Shown: one piece after another, positions 18,849 to 27,676 of the stretch
How positions within the stretch are numbered: position 1 is the first letter of the stretch
How the letters are laid out: each line of letters begins with the position of its first letter
Assembly: GCA_947460595.1 (NCBI GenBank)
Contig: CANHGS010000010.1
Span: 52,508-116,507, forward strand
Source of the DNA: Bacteroidota bacterium
GTDB lineage: Bacteria > Bacteroidota > Bacteroidia > Chitinophagales > Chitinophagaceae
Length of the DNA: 64,000 nt
Direction of reading: 5' to 3'
Program-made: the position numbers and the translations under genes
The notes under the pieces: model-generated
What the model was told of the DNA's origin: nothing
Seen by the model: only the letters and a program-made list of their open reading frames with translations
Database searches by the model: none

Positions 18849-19769
18849 TTAGTTACTTAAATGCAGGTATACGGGTAATTCAGGTCTTGCAGCAATTCCT
18901 TTGTCTATCACAGACAAGATACGCGCTCTTTCTTCTCCAGCAAGTATTAGTCTTGGCGCACGAACAGCTTCTGAGCCAATACCAGCTTGTTGCTCGGCCA
19001 ACTTAATATATTGCACCAATTTAGCATGAATATCTAATTCTAATAAAGGCATAAACCAGCGGTAGATGGCTCTTGCTTCTTCAATATGACCTGCTTTTAC
19101 CAAACGATAAATGGCTACGGTTTCTCTTGGAAAAGCACAAACCAAACCTGCAACCCAACCATCACCACCCATAACCAAACATTCCATGGCCAGGGTATCT
19201 ACCCCTCCAAGAATTTTGTAACGGTCTCCAAATCTATTTTTCAAGCGGGTGACATTTGTAATATCCCTGGTAGATTCTTTAATGGCTTGTATGTTCTTAG
19301 TGGCTGCTAAGTCTTCAAACATTTCAATAGTTACGTCAACTTTATAATCTACAGGATTATTGTAAATCATCATGGGCAAATCAGTGGAATCCGCAATGGT
19401 TTTAAAATAGGTTACGGTTTCACGATGATCAGATTTATAACGCATGGGAGGTAAAATCATCAAACCGGAGGCTCCCCAAGCTTTAGCATAAGCCGCTTGT
19501 TTCAATGCTTCTTTGGTGGAACCTTCTGCAATATTCAATACCACAGGAACTTTTCCAGCAACTTTTTCTACTGCAAACTTAATCAAGGTTTCTTTTTCAG
19601 CTGTTTCTAACACACTAGCTTCACCCAAGGTACCACCCAGAATAATCCCATTTACACCAGCATCCATCTGGGCCTGTAAATTCAATTCAAACAAAGGAAG
19701 ATCCAATTGGTCATCACTGGTGAACTTTGTTGTCAATGCGGGAAAAACCCCTTTCCAATCAATAGCCAT
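18849..19769 (-). CDS. Pyrroline-4-hydroxy-2-carboxylate deaminase (DHDPS/NAL family)
   Basis: From the ATG at 19769 the product has 306 residues. It is a DapA-type TIM barrel with GGTLGEASVLE (phosphate/carboxylate loop), MIYNNP holding the proton-relay Tyr, and AIKESTRD holding the Schiff-base Lys. In the hydroxyproline setting it most likely deaminates 1-pyrroline-4-hydroxy-2-carboxylate to 2-oxoglutarate semialdehyde. True DapA (lysine synthesis) is less likely given the neighbours. The upstream ATG at 19796 would add nine residues. Its promoter region is shared with the divergent AraC regulator. Confidence 0.9.
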   Translation of the reverse strand: MAIDWKGVFPALTTKFTSDDQLDLPLFELNLQAQMDAGVNGIILGGTLGEASVLETAEKETLIKFAVEKVAGKVPVVLNIAEGSTKEALKQAAYAKAWGASGLMILPPMRYKSDHRETVTYFKTIADSTDLPMMIYNNPVDYKVDVTIEMFEDLAATKNIQAIKESTRDITNVTRLKNRFGDRYKILGGVDTLAMECLVMGGDGWVAGLVCAFPRETVAIYRLVKAGHIEEARAIYRWFMPLLELDIHAKLVQYIKLAEQQAGIGSEAVRAPRLILAGEERARILSVIDKGIAARPELPVYLHLSN

Positions 19770-19797
19770 ATCTGTATTTTTTGTTGATTTAATCAAA

Positions 19798-19843
19798 CAA
19801 AACTAGTCAAGATAGCCATGGATACATTGACCAAAATTAGTCA
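19798..19843. promoter_or_regulatory. Candidate AraC operator: direct repeat CAAAAYTAGTCA
   Basis: CAAAACTAGTCA (19798-19809) and CAAAATTAGTCA (19832-19843) match at 11 of 12 positions, in the same orientation, 34 bases apart (about three helical turns). They lie in the divergent region between the deaminase (ATG 19769) and the AraC gene (ATG 19907). Paired direct half-sites are usual for AraC proteins. Confidence 0.5.
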
Positions 19844-19906
19844 CTACTAATACTATTTTATCCTAATTAAAATTAAATGTGGCATTAATTGATTAATTTA
19901 ACACCA

Positions 19907-20761
19907 ATGAAAGTAATACCATTTCAGATTCCCAAAACGGGCAAAGACGCTATACGTGTGCAGGTTGAACAAATTAACCATTTGTATAATCACTTACACC
20001 AACACCCCGAGATTCAAGTAACCTTAGTGGTGGCCAGTGAAGGCACTTTGGTGGCTGGGGACTATATTGGTAGATTTCAAAAAGATGATATTTATGTAAT
20101 TGGCTCTAATCAACCTCATGTTTTTAGAAATGATCCCATCTATTTTAAGGGTAGAAAAAAAGCTAGTACCATCACTATTTTTTTTGATGAAACTACCTTG
20201 GGCACCGGCTTTTGGAATTCACCCGAATTGGTCAATTTTCTACCTTTTTTTTCCATGAGCCAAGGTGGTTTTCAAGTAACTGGCAACAAAGCTACTTTAG
20301 TAAGGGAGCTATTGCTTGAAATAGCTAGTAGTGATGGCATTCATAAAATACTGGTTTTTGTAAAACTCATTCAAGCCCTTTCAGGAAAAAAAGATTTAAA
20401 AGCCCTGTCTGCTATTACTAGTCAAAGAGCCATTAATGCGCTAGATGGTAGCAGGTTAAACCTGGTGCTTGAATTTAGTTTTAAGGAAAGCCATAGGGCT
20501 ATTCCATTAGAAGAAGTGGCTTCAAAAGCCAATATGACCATGACGGCCTTTTGCAAATATTTTAAAACAAGAACGGGAAAAACTTATAGTGCTTTTATAA
20601 ATGGCATCCGAGTGAACAATGCCTGCAAAGCCCTATTAGAATCGGATGAACCCATTGCTAATATTGGTTACCAAACAGGTTTTAATAACCTGTCAAATTT
20701 CAATAGAATATTCAAATCTATTACAGGAACAACTCCTAAAGCTTATAGATCTATCAATTAA
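19907..20761 (+). CDS. AraC family transcriptional regulator of the hydroxyproline genes
   Basis: The 284-residue protein has an N-terminal cupin-like sensor half (QVTLVVASEGTLVAGDYIGRF, IYVIGSNQPHVF) and a C-terminal double helix-turn-helix (about 185-284) with PLEEVASKANMTMTAFCKYF and ANIGYQTGFNNLSNFNRIFK followed by TGTTPKAYR, the AraC signature. The start at 19907 removes six residues before MKVIPFQIP. It is divergent from the deaminase-dehydrogenase pair, the normal place for a pathway activator. The inducer is presumably hydroxyproline or a derivative. Its stop overlaps that of rimO by four bases. Confidence 0.9.
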   Translation: MKVIPFQIPKTGKDAIRVQVEQINHLYNHLHQHPEIQVTLVVASEGTLVAGDYIGRFQKDDIYVIGSNQPHVFRNDPIYFKGRKKASTITIFFDETTLGTGFWNSPELVNFLPFFSMSQGGFQVTGNKATLVRELLLEIASSDGIHKILVFVKLIQALSGKKDLKALSAITSQRAINALDGSRLNLVLEFSFKESHRAIPLEEVASKANMTMTAFCKYFKTRTGKTYSAFINGIRVNNACKALLESDEPIANIGYQTGFNNLSNFNRIFKSITGTTPKAYRSIN

Positions 20762-22071
20762 GCTTCTACTACTTCTCCTTCCAAATCGTAGTCATAGGCC
20801 TTGGTGATTTTTACCTGAACAAATTCACCAATGGTCAATTTCTTTGACGAATGAACTACCACTTCATTATCTACTTCAACAGAATCAAATTCGGTTCTAC
20901 CCAAATACCTGCCAGCTTCTTTTTTATCAATTAAAACCTTAAATACCTGTCCAATTTTTTCTTGGTTTTTCTCATAAGAGATTTCCTGTTGCACTTCCAT
21001 TACTTCTTGCGCACGCAATTGTTTGGTCTCATCAGGTACATTATCTACTAAATCATAGGCACTGGTATTTTCTTCGTGGCTATAATTGAAGATTCCTACC
21101 CTGTCAAAACGGTGTTCTTGCAAAAACGCCTTCAGTTCTTCAATATCTTCTTCTGTTTCACCAGGAAATCCAGCAATTAAAGTAGTGCGCAAACAAATGC
21201 CAGGAACCTTTTCACGAATGGTGCGGATGAGTTCTGTCATTTCTTCCCTAGTAATATTGCGCTTCATGGCTTTGAGCATATTATTACTAGCATGTTGTAA
21301 TGGCATATCTAGGTACTTACAAATATTGTCGCGCTGAGCCATTACGTCTAAGATCTCTAAAGGAAATTTACTTGGATATGCATAGTGCAATCGAATCCAT
21401 TCCAATCCTTTTATGTCTGCCAAGGCATGCAATAATTTAGGCAGTTCTCTTTGTTTGTAAATATCTAAACCATAATAAGTTAACTCCTGCGCAATCAGCA
21501 TGATTTCTTTTACGCCTTTTTTAACCAAGGACGTGGCTTCTGCTACTAAGTCTTCAATGGTTCTACTTACGTGTTTTCCGCGCATGAGTGGAATGGCACA
21601 AAAAGAACAGGTTCTATTACAGCCTTCACTAATTTTTAAATACGCATAGTGCTTAGGCGTACTCAATAGTCGCTCTCCTAACAATTCTGCCTTATAATCA
21701 ACATCAAATTGCTTTAACATTAAGGGTAATTCTAATGTACCAAACCAAGCATCCACCTCTGGCATTTCTGTTTCCAAATCTGCCCTATAGCGTTCGCTCA
21801 AACAACCCGTTACATAGACTTTATCTAGCTTACCCCTTCTTTTCAATTCTAATTGATCCAAAATAGTGTTCACACTTTCTTCCTTGGCTTTATCTATAAA
21901 ACCACAGGTGTTTACCACTACTATGTTATGGTCTAGTTTCTTGTTCTCATGAACCACAGAAATATCATTGGCCATTAACTGACCACTCAACACTTCACTA
22001 TCTACTAAGTTCTTGCTGCAACCAAGGGTGATTATATTCACCTTGTCTTTTTTTAATGTCTTTGATTTCAT
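20758..22071 (-). CDS. rimO: Ribosomal protein S12 methylthiotransferase
   Basis: This 437-residue radical-SAM enzyme adds a methylthio group to an Asp of ribosomal protein S12. It shows the N-terminal UPF0004 domain (TLGCSKNLVDSEVL, VNTCGFIDKAKEES) with three Cys for the auxiliary cluster, the radical-SAM motif CNRTCSFC (CxxxCxxC), and a C-terminal TRAM domain (about 375-437). SKNLVDSE and CGFID-type motifs separate it from MiaB. Convergent with the AraC gene. Confidence 0.95.
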   Translation of the reverse strand: MKSKTLKKDKVNIITLGCSKNLVDSEVLSGQLMANDISVVHENKKLDHNIVVVNTCGFIDKAKEESVNTILDQLELKRRGKLDKVYVTGCLSERYRADLETEMPEVDAWFGTLELPLMLKQFDVDYKAELLGERLLSTPKHYAYLKISEGCNRTCSFCAIPLMRGKHVSRTIEDLVAEATSLVKKGVKEIMLIAQELTYYGLDIYKQRELPKLLHALADIKGLEWIRLHYAYPSKFPLEILDVMAQRDNICKYLDMPLQHASNNMLKAMKRNITREEMTELIRTIREKVPGICLRTTLIAGFPGETEEDIEELKAFLQEHRFDRVGIFNYSHEENTSAYDLVDNVPDETKQLRAQEVMEVQQEISYEKNQEKIGQVFKVLIDKKEAGRYLGRTEFDSVEVDNEVVVHSSKKLTIGEFVQVKITKAYDYDLEGEVVEA

Positions 22072-22078
22072 AAAGTGG

Positions 22079-22086
22079 CAAAACTA
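22079..22086 (-). promoter_or_regulatory. Candidate -7 box for rimO
   Basis: On the minus strand this reads TAGTTTTG, a match to TAnnTTTG, only seven bases before the rimO ATG. If used, the mRNA would be almost leaderless. No good -33 element is visible. Confidence 0.35.
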
Positions 22087-22116
22087 CGAATAAGCTGCCA
22101 AGGCAGATGCAAGTCC

Positions 22117-22632
22117 TCATTTTTCTAAGAATGCCACTCTAGACATCTTAAATAAGTTTAAGGATTTTTCTTGATACTGATAAGTTCCATCTAATTGATA
22201 ACCAAAGTTATAGAGTAGGTATTCAGAAGCTTTATTAGCTGGATCAGTAATAGCAAAAAGAGTTAAATGTTTGGTTCTTTCAAAAAAAATAGTGGTTCCA
22301 AATTTTACCAATTCGGCGCCATATCCCTTTCCCCATGCTTGGGGAATTAGACCATAGCCAATATGGTAATCAGCTTCCCCGTCTAAATACAACAGCGAAA
22401 ATATACCAACAAAATTACCGGATATTTTTTCAGAAACATGCATTCTCCCGTAGGGAAAGCCCTCTAAATAGAGGTCTAGATTCTCTAACAAAAAAGTGTC
22501 ACTTTCAGTTCTAGTTTTTACAGGACGTATATATTTTACTACCGCTTCATTACCATTAAACGCAAAACAATCATCCCCATCTGAAGAGCAAAACTGTCTA
22601 ACCAATAAGCGTTCAGTTTCAAAGGGTTCCAT
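22117..22632 (-). CDS. GNAT family N-acetyltransferase (RimJ/RimL-like)
   Basis: The 171-residue protein has the RimJ/RimL pattern: an N-terminal FETERLLVRQF strand, DYHIGYGLIPQAWGKGYGAEL as core with the acetyl-CoA loop, and a C-terminal ASEYLLYNFGYQLDGTY segment in the usual place of the N-x-x-S/A-x-x-x-x-x-x-G-F motif. Such enzymes acetylate protein N-termini or small amines; the target is unknown. It starts three bases after the prfC stop and is probably co-transcribed with prfC. Confidence 0.85.
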   Translation of the reverse strand: MEPFETERLLVRQFCSSDGDDCFAFNGNEAVVKYIRPVKTRTESDTFLLENLDLYLEGFPYGRMHVSEKISGNFVGIFSLLYLDGEADYHIGYGLIPQAWGKGYGAELVKFGTTIFFERTKHLTLFAITDPANKASEYLLYNFGYQLDGTYQYQEKSLNLFKMSRVAFLEK

Positions 22633-22635
22633 AAA

Positions 22636-24222
22636 CTATTTGTGAATCTCACTTGAGAAATGGAATTGAATATCTGGATTATTGGTGATTTCTGTATTTA
22701 AGAACCATTCACTTTGAGCCAAATAAACCGGATGACCATCTTTGTCTTCTGCAGAATTCTGTTGTTTAAAACGTAAGAAATCATCCAATTTTTTTTGGTC
22801 TTTACTGGTTAACCAACAAGCTTTATAATAAGGAAGGGTCCTGAATTCACAGGCTGCACCATACTCTTGTAACAAACGATATTGAATCACTTCAAATTGA
22901 AGCTCACCCACACAACCAATGATTTTTTTATTCCCTCCAAACTGGGTAAATAACTGGGCAACCCCTTCATCTGTTAACTGACTAACACCTTTTTCTAACT
23001 GCTTGGTTTTCATAGGGTCTTTATTAACCAACTCTTTAAAAATCTCAGGTGAAAAAGTAGGAATTCCAACAAAATAAAAATCTTCTCCTTCCGTAAGTGT
23101 ATCTCCTATTTTAAAATTTCCTGTATCAAACAAACCTACCACGTCACCAGCAAATGCGTCTTCAATCACGTCTTTGCTTCTGGCCATAAATGAATAGGGA
23201 TTACTAAAACGCATGTCCTTATCTAGGCGTACATGGTGAAAATATTTGTTACGTTCAAACTTGCCACTACAAACCCGCATAAAGGCAATTCTATCTCGGT
23301 GTTTGGGATCTAGATTGGCGTGTATTTTAAAAATAAATCCACTGAATTTATCTTCTTCTGCCGCCACTGTTCTTACGGATGTTTCTCTGCTTTTTGGTAC
23401 AGGTGCAATGCGAATAAATGTGTCCAACATTTCTTTCACACCAAAATTATTAACGGCTGATCCAAAAAATACAGGTGCAATTTTTCCATCTAAATAATCT
23501 ACGGCTTTTAATTCTCCATAAACTCCATCAATTAATTCTACATCTTCTCTTAATTGTTCTGCATCTCTATCTCCTACTTTGGCATCTAATTCTTTATCTG
23601 CCAAATTACTAATAGCAATCACGTCTTCATCATCTGCCTTGGTACTAGCAGTAAACAACCTAAGATTCTTGTCGTGTAAATTATATACCCCTTTGAATTC
23701 CTTTCCACTGTTAATGGGCCAGGTCATTGGATGCAAAGAAATTTTCAACTCATTTTCTATTTCTTCTAATAGATCAAATCTATTTTTTCCGTCTCGGTCC
23801 ATTTTGTTGATGAATACAATTACGGGCGTGTCGCGCATGCGGCAAACTTCCATTAACCTTCTCGTTTGCGCCTCCACCCCATTCACTGAGTCAATGACCA
23901 AAATAACGCTATCCACTGCAGTGAGGGTTCTATAAGTATCTTCAGCAAAATCTTTGTGCCCAGGCGTATCTAAAAGATTTATAGAAATGCCTTGGTATTC
24001 AAAAGTCATGACAGAAGTAGCTACCGAGATACCACGCTGACGTTCAATTTCCATAAAATCACTGGTGGCGTGTTTCTTTATCTTATTGCTTTTTACAGCA
24101 CCCGCCACTTGTATAGCACCACCAAATAACAAGAACTTCTCAGTTAAGGTAGTTTTACCCGCATCCGGGTGGGATATAATGGCAAAAGTTTTTCTTCTGC
24201 TAATTTCTTTCTCGTATTTCAT
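22636..24222 (-). CDS. prfC: Peptide chain release factor 3
   Basis: The 528-residue GTPase begins with the G1 motif [13 protein letters not shown], followed by the switch region with [12 protein letters not shown]3 [13 protein letters not shown] and G4 NKMDRDG. Length and the C-terminal domain ([32 protein letters not shown]) identify RF3, which recycles RF1/RF2 after termination. It is followed by the acetyltransferase gene. A -7-like box lies 57 bases upstream. Confidence 0.97.
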   Translation of the reverse strand: MKYEKEISRRKTFAIISHPDAGKTTLTEKFLLFGGAIQVAGAVKSNKIKKHATSDFMEIERQRGISVATSVMTFEYQGISINLLDTPGHKDFAEDTYRTLTAVDSVILVIDSVNGVEAQTRRLMEVCRMRDTPVIVFINKMDRDGKNRFDLLEEIENELKISLHPMTWPINSGKEFKGVYNLHDKNLRLFTASTKADDEDVIAISNLADKELDAKVGDRDAEQLREDVELIDGVYGELKAVDYLDGKIAPVFFGSAVNNFGVKEMLDTFIRIAPVPKSRETSVRTVAAEEDKFSGFIFKIHANLDPKHRDRIAFMRVCSGKFERNKYFHHVRLDKDMRFSNPYSFMARSKDVIEDAFAGDVVGLFDTGNFKIGDTLTEGEDFYFVGIPTFSPEIFKELVNKDPMKTKQLEKGVSQLTDEGVAQLFTQFGGNKKIIGCVGELQFEVIQYRLLQEYGAACEFRTLPYYKACWLTSKDQKKLDDFLRFKQQNSAEDKDGHPVYLAQSEWFLNTEITNNPDIQFHFSSEIHK

Positions 24223-24278
24223 AACTAGACATTCTACCTGTTAGACTTCTTGCCAACACAGGTTGCTTTTCAAGGCCG

Positions 24279-24286
24279 CAAAGGTA
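24279..24286 (-). promoter_or_regulatory. Candidate -7 box for prfC
   Basis: The minus strand reads TACCTTTG, a full TAnnTTTG match, 57 bases before the prfC ATG. No convincing -33 TTG is seen at the right spacing. Confidence 0.4.
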
Positions 24287-24303
24287 AGGTTTGGCAACGG
24301 TTT

Positions 24304-24831
24304 TTAGTAGCTGATCTGCTGATAGCTTGATTTTACACCATCTAAGCGCACCAAGAAGATTTTATCGTATTCATTATCGCTTAAATTGGGATAATTGGAA
24401 CTACCTGTCAATAGATTAACCAATCCAGGAATGGTGTTGGAATGCCCAACTATCAAAATGGTTTTTCCCTTCCAGGATTTTAAAAGGGATGCCAAATCGG
24501 CCTGTTTACTTGGGTCATATATTTGAATGTCAACACCCAATTTGGCAGCAATGGGTATAGCTGTGGAACGAGTTCTGTTATATTTTGTTGAAAAAATGCT
24601 TTGAATGGGATAAGACTTTAATAGTTCAACCAATTTCTCTGCCCTTATTTTACCTGCTGCTAAAAGTGGAGGATCTGCCTGCATGGTAGTAGAACCTGCT
24701 ACAGAAGTATCTTTTTCTGCGTGTCTCACTAGAATAATAGTGGTACTACTGTCTTTTTGAGCAGCTACTGTTAAAGTAAAACTTGCTAGATAAACAAAAA
24801 TTAAAAGCAGGATTTGGCACGGTTTTTTCAT
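24304..24831 (-). CDS. Secreted histidine phosphatase family protein
   Basis: From the ATG at 24831 (or 24840, three residues more) the protein has about 175 residues with a Sec signal ending near VAAQ. The phosphohistidine motif LVRHAEKD follows directly, the second Arg is in TKYNRTRST, and the second His in IVGHSNTIPG, all expected of the branch-1/2 histidine phosphatase fold (SixA/phosphoglycerate mutase-like). An exported location suggests a periplasmic phosphomonoesterase; the substrate is unknown. It diverges from the DUF4197 gene. Confidence 0.85.
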   Translation of the reverse strand: MKKPCQILLLIFVYLASFTLTVAAQKDSSTTIILVRHAEKDTSVAGSTTMQADPPLLAAGKIRAEKLVELLKSYPIQSIFSTKYNRTRSTAIPIAAKLGVDIQIYDPSKQADLASLLKSWKGKTILIVGHSNTIPGLVNLLTGSSNYPNLSDNEYDKIFLVRLDGVKSSYQQISY

Positions 24832-24886
24832 ACGTATCATTGGGAATTTAATAGTCCTTTTTAAAAATAGACAAATTTACCTTTCT

Positions 24887-25600
24887 ATGAGAGCCTTATT
24901 AACCATGATTTTGAGTATTTGTTTGTGCACTAGTCAAGCACAATCCTTATCAGACCTATTAAAACCTAATAAAACTGGTACTGGAATTGCAGGATTACAA
25001 CAAGATGAGATAGCCAAGGGCCTCAAAGAAGCCCTTCAAATTGGCACTGAAAAAACCATTCAACAATTAACCAAAACAGATGGTTTTTTTGGTAATGCTG
25101 CCATTAAAATTATAATGCCCCCAGAGGCTGAAAAAATTGAAAAATCATTGAGAAACTTGGGTTTTAACAAACAGGTTGATGAAGCCATCCTTTCTATGAA
25201 TAGAGCAGCAGAGGACGCGGCAAAACAAGCCGCCCCACTGTTTATTAAAGCCATTCAAGATATTAGCTTGGAAGACGCTATGGGTATTCTTAGAGGCGAT
25301 GATAAAGCCGCCACTACTTATTTACAAGGCAAAACAAACACGGCTCTTACAACTGCCTTCCGCCCCAGCATTGAACAATCATTAGAAAAAACAGGGGCTA
25401 CCAAACAATGGAATAGTATTGTTACCCAATACAATAAATTTACTTTTAAAAAAATCAATCCTGATTTGGCTGGATATGTTACAGAAAAATCACTAGCAGG
25501 TATTTTCACACAAATTGCGCAAGAGGAACAGCAAATTAGAAAAGATCCTTTGGCTAGGTCTAGTGATTTGCTCAAAAAGGTTTTTGGAAAATCAAACTAA
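24887..25600 (+). CDS. DUF4197 domain protein, exported
   Basis: The 237-residue product begins with a signal peptide (MRALLTMILSICLCTSQAQS) and then matches the DUF4197 pattern: IAKGLKEALQIGTEKTIQQL, KIIMPPEAEKIEKSLRNLG and SLEDAMGILRGDDKAATTYL, and near the end FKKINPDLAGYVTEKSLAGI. The family is widespread in Gram-negative periplasm, mainly helical and of unknown function. TACCTTTC directly before the ATG may be a variant -7 box, which would give an almost leaderless mRNA. It converges on the PAS protein gene with only seven bases between stops. Confidence 0.88.
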   Translation: MRALLTMILSICLCTSQAQSLSDLLKPNKTGTGIAGLQQDEIAKGLKEALQIGTEKTIQQLTKTDGFFGNAAIKIIMPPEAEKIEKSLRNLGFNKQVDEAILSMNRAAEDAAKQAAPLFIKAIQDISLEDAMGILRGDDKAATTYLQGKTNTALTTAFRPSIEQSLEKTGATKQWNSIVTQYNKFTFKKINPDLAGYVTEKSLAGIFTQIAQEEQQIRKDPLARSSDLLKKVFGKSN

Positions 25601-25607
25601 GACCTAA

Positions 25608-27440
25608 TTACAATACACCAATCAATCCGTCAATAGAATTGGTTTTTTGAACAATACTTCTAATTTGGGTATCTAGTTCATTGGCACTTTGAATCAAGTG
25701 CTCCAATATATCTTTATTGTTGACCGTATTGTTATAATTCAATACCTCAATGACACCCAATATATTGGCCAAAGGCCTTCGCACTTCGTGCGATTGAATA
25801 AAGGCAATATCTCGTAGTGCTTTATTCTGAGATTTGAGTTTCTCCTGCACCAATACATCTTCAGTGACATTTCTATTGGTTCCTATTAAACGAATCACTT
25901 TTCCGTTTTCCGCTTTCTTTACAATAGCATGAGATTCAATAAAACGAATCATTCCATTGGTTGTAATGATTCTATATAGGGCAGAATCCATGTCTTTCTT
26001 GCCTGTAACAAGTTCCCCAATAATCTCATTCATCCTATTCAAATCATCAGGGTGCATGAGATTTTGCCAAATATTATACGGTGACAGTTCCCCGTCTTTG
26101 GAATAACCATAAATATCAAACATGGTATCATCCCAAATTATATTGTTATTATTATTAATCTCAATTTCCCAGATACCAATCTTAGCTGAATCGGTAGCAA
26201 GTGTTAGACGTTGTAACAATTCTTCTTGTTGTTGCTGCGCCTGTTTGCGCCTAGTTATATCATTTTCAATGGTCATGAAACCAAGGTGCTTTCCCTTCTC
26301 ATCAAACAATGGTTGCGAATCAACTTCTAACCAAACTTGTTCTCCACTTTTTACAAAACTGTGGAATTCATCTTTGAATGGCAGTTTATTATCCAGTGCA
26401 TATCGGAGTCGTTTTTTGGAATCCTCATCAGCGTCAGGCCATTCTAAAGAAAAGCCTATTTTCTTTCCTTTCATCTCATCCAAACTGTAACCACTGATTC
26501 TAGTAAACCCTTGGTTAACCCAAATAATGTTTTCATCGGCATCAGTAATCATTACCGAATTAGTAGTACTGTGGGCCACCATGGCCAATCGTTTAACTTC
26601 GTCCTGACTATATGCTAAAGCTTGTTCTACGTGTTTCTGATCCGTAATATCAAATATGCAACCGTCTAAATAAGATAGCACTTGGTTTTGATCATAGACA
26701 GCTTGACCTCTTTCAAAAACCCAACGCAGGTCTCCTTCTTTGTGAATTACTCTATATTCAATAGCGTATTGTTGCTTTTTGTGTATCGCTTCTAAAATGG
26801 CCTTTTTAACAAAGGGATTATCGTCTGAATAGATTAAAGCAGTATAGCCATCTTTATTATTCATGAAATGCGATGCAGGAAAACCAGTTAAATTTTCAAT
26901 TTCCTTACTGATAAATACCAATGAAAAATCTTCGTTGCCCAAACACCTATAAATAACACCGGGAATATTATTGACCAATGAGATGAACTGTTCATCATTC
27001 ATGGTATTCCCAATTGTTGGGTTAGCATGAACCCTTTGATGGTCATCCAAGCAACTATTATAAGGTTCTTTTTTGGTTACATCATGGCCTACACAGACAA
27101 TGGCAAAAGCAATACCAGATTCATTCCTAGCAGAGGAAAGTTCCCACTGGGTCCAATTATAGTCGGTTTCATCAGTAGCTTTTCTAAGGGTAATCCCTAC
27201 AGATTTTCCAGGTGATTTAATACAGGCTTTGGCCGCAGCATTACATAAGGATACGTCATGAGCAAATACGGTATTGCTAAAATGGGTTCCTAATAAGCAA
27301 TCTGTAACAAAGGAAAATTTCTCCTGGAAGAGTGGATTTATATACAAATACCCTCCGCTCAAATCCGTAATTACTACGGAAAAAACACGAGAATGTAACA
27401 GCTGTTGCGGAAGTAGTTGATCTACTTTCAGTTGATTCAT
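25608..27440 (-). CDS. Multi-PAS sensor protein ending after the phospho-acceptor domain
   Basis: From the ATG at 27440 the product has about 610 residues. Four PAS/PAC units can be followed: about 15-120, 148-275, 290-405 (ITDADENIIWVNQGFTRISG) and 418-540 (MFDIYGYSKDGELSP). The last about 60 residues hold an H-box-like segment, QSHEVRRPLANILGVIEVL, and a second helix, but the ORF ends there without any HATPase_c domain. There is no membrane segment. It may be phosphorylated by or dimerise with another kinase, or act as a scaffold. A poly-Asn run in PAS4 comes from a trinucleotide repeat at 26144-26158. The upstream ATG at 27518 would add an uncharacteristic hydrophobic stretch. Confidence 0.8.
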   Translation of the reverse strand: MNQLKVDQLLPQQLLHSRVFSVVITDLSGGYLYINPLFQEKFSFVTDCLLGTHFSNTVFAHDVSLCNAAAKACIKSPGKSVGITLRKATDETDYNWTQWELSSARNESGIAFAIVCVGHDVTKKEPYNSCLDDHQRVHANPTIGNTMNDEQFISLVNNIPGVIYRCLGNEDFSLVFISKEIENLTGFPASHFMNNKDGYTALIYSDDNPFVKKAILEAIHKKQQYAIEYRVIHKEGDLRWVFERGQAVYDQNQVLSYLDGCIFDITDQKHVEQALAYSQDEVKRLAMVAHSTTNSVMITDADENIIWVNQGFTRISGYSLDEMKGKKIGFSLEWPDADEDSKKRLRYALDNKLPFKDEFHSFVKSGEQVWLEVDSQPLFDEKGKHLGFMTIENDITRRKQAQQQQEELLQRLTLATDSAKIGIWEIEINNNNNIIWDDTMFDIYGYSKDGELSPYNIWQNLMHPDDLNRMNEIIGELVTGKKDMDSALYRIITTNGMIRFIESHAIVKKAENGKVIRLIGTNRNVTEDVLVQEKLKSQNKALRDIAFIQSHEVRRPLANILGVIEVLNYNNTVNNKDILEHLIQSANELDTQIRSIVQKTNSIDGLIGVL

Positions 27441-27626
27441 TACGGGTAGGGTGTTAGGGATTAATAAACATGAAGAAAATAGTAACAGACAGGAAAATGG
27501 CGGATTAATCAAATCCAAGTCCTCGTGTTGACATTGACAACATATTCTGATACGTAAAGTAGCGATTTAAAGGAGCTTAATCCCAGAAACACATTTTAAT
27601 TTTATAAAATACAAATTAGTTGGTAT

Positions 27627-27655
27627 AAAAAAAAGGGGCTGAAATCAGCCCCTTT
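27627..27655 (-). terminator. Rho-independent terminator of lpd
   Basis: AAAAGGGGCTG (27631-27641) pairs with CAGCCCCTTTT (27646-27656) around a four-base loop, and on the minus strand the stem runs into at least eight T residues (A run 27627-27634). It lies 20 bases past the lpd stop. Confidence 0.9.
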
Positions 27656-27676
27656 TGAAATAGGTGTATAGAAAGC

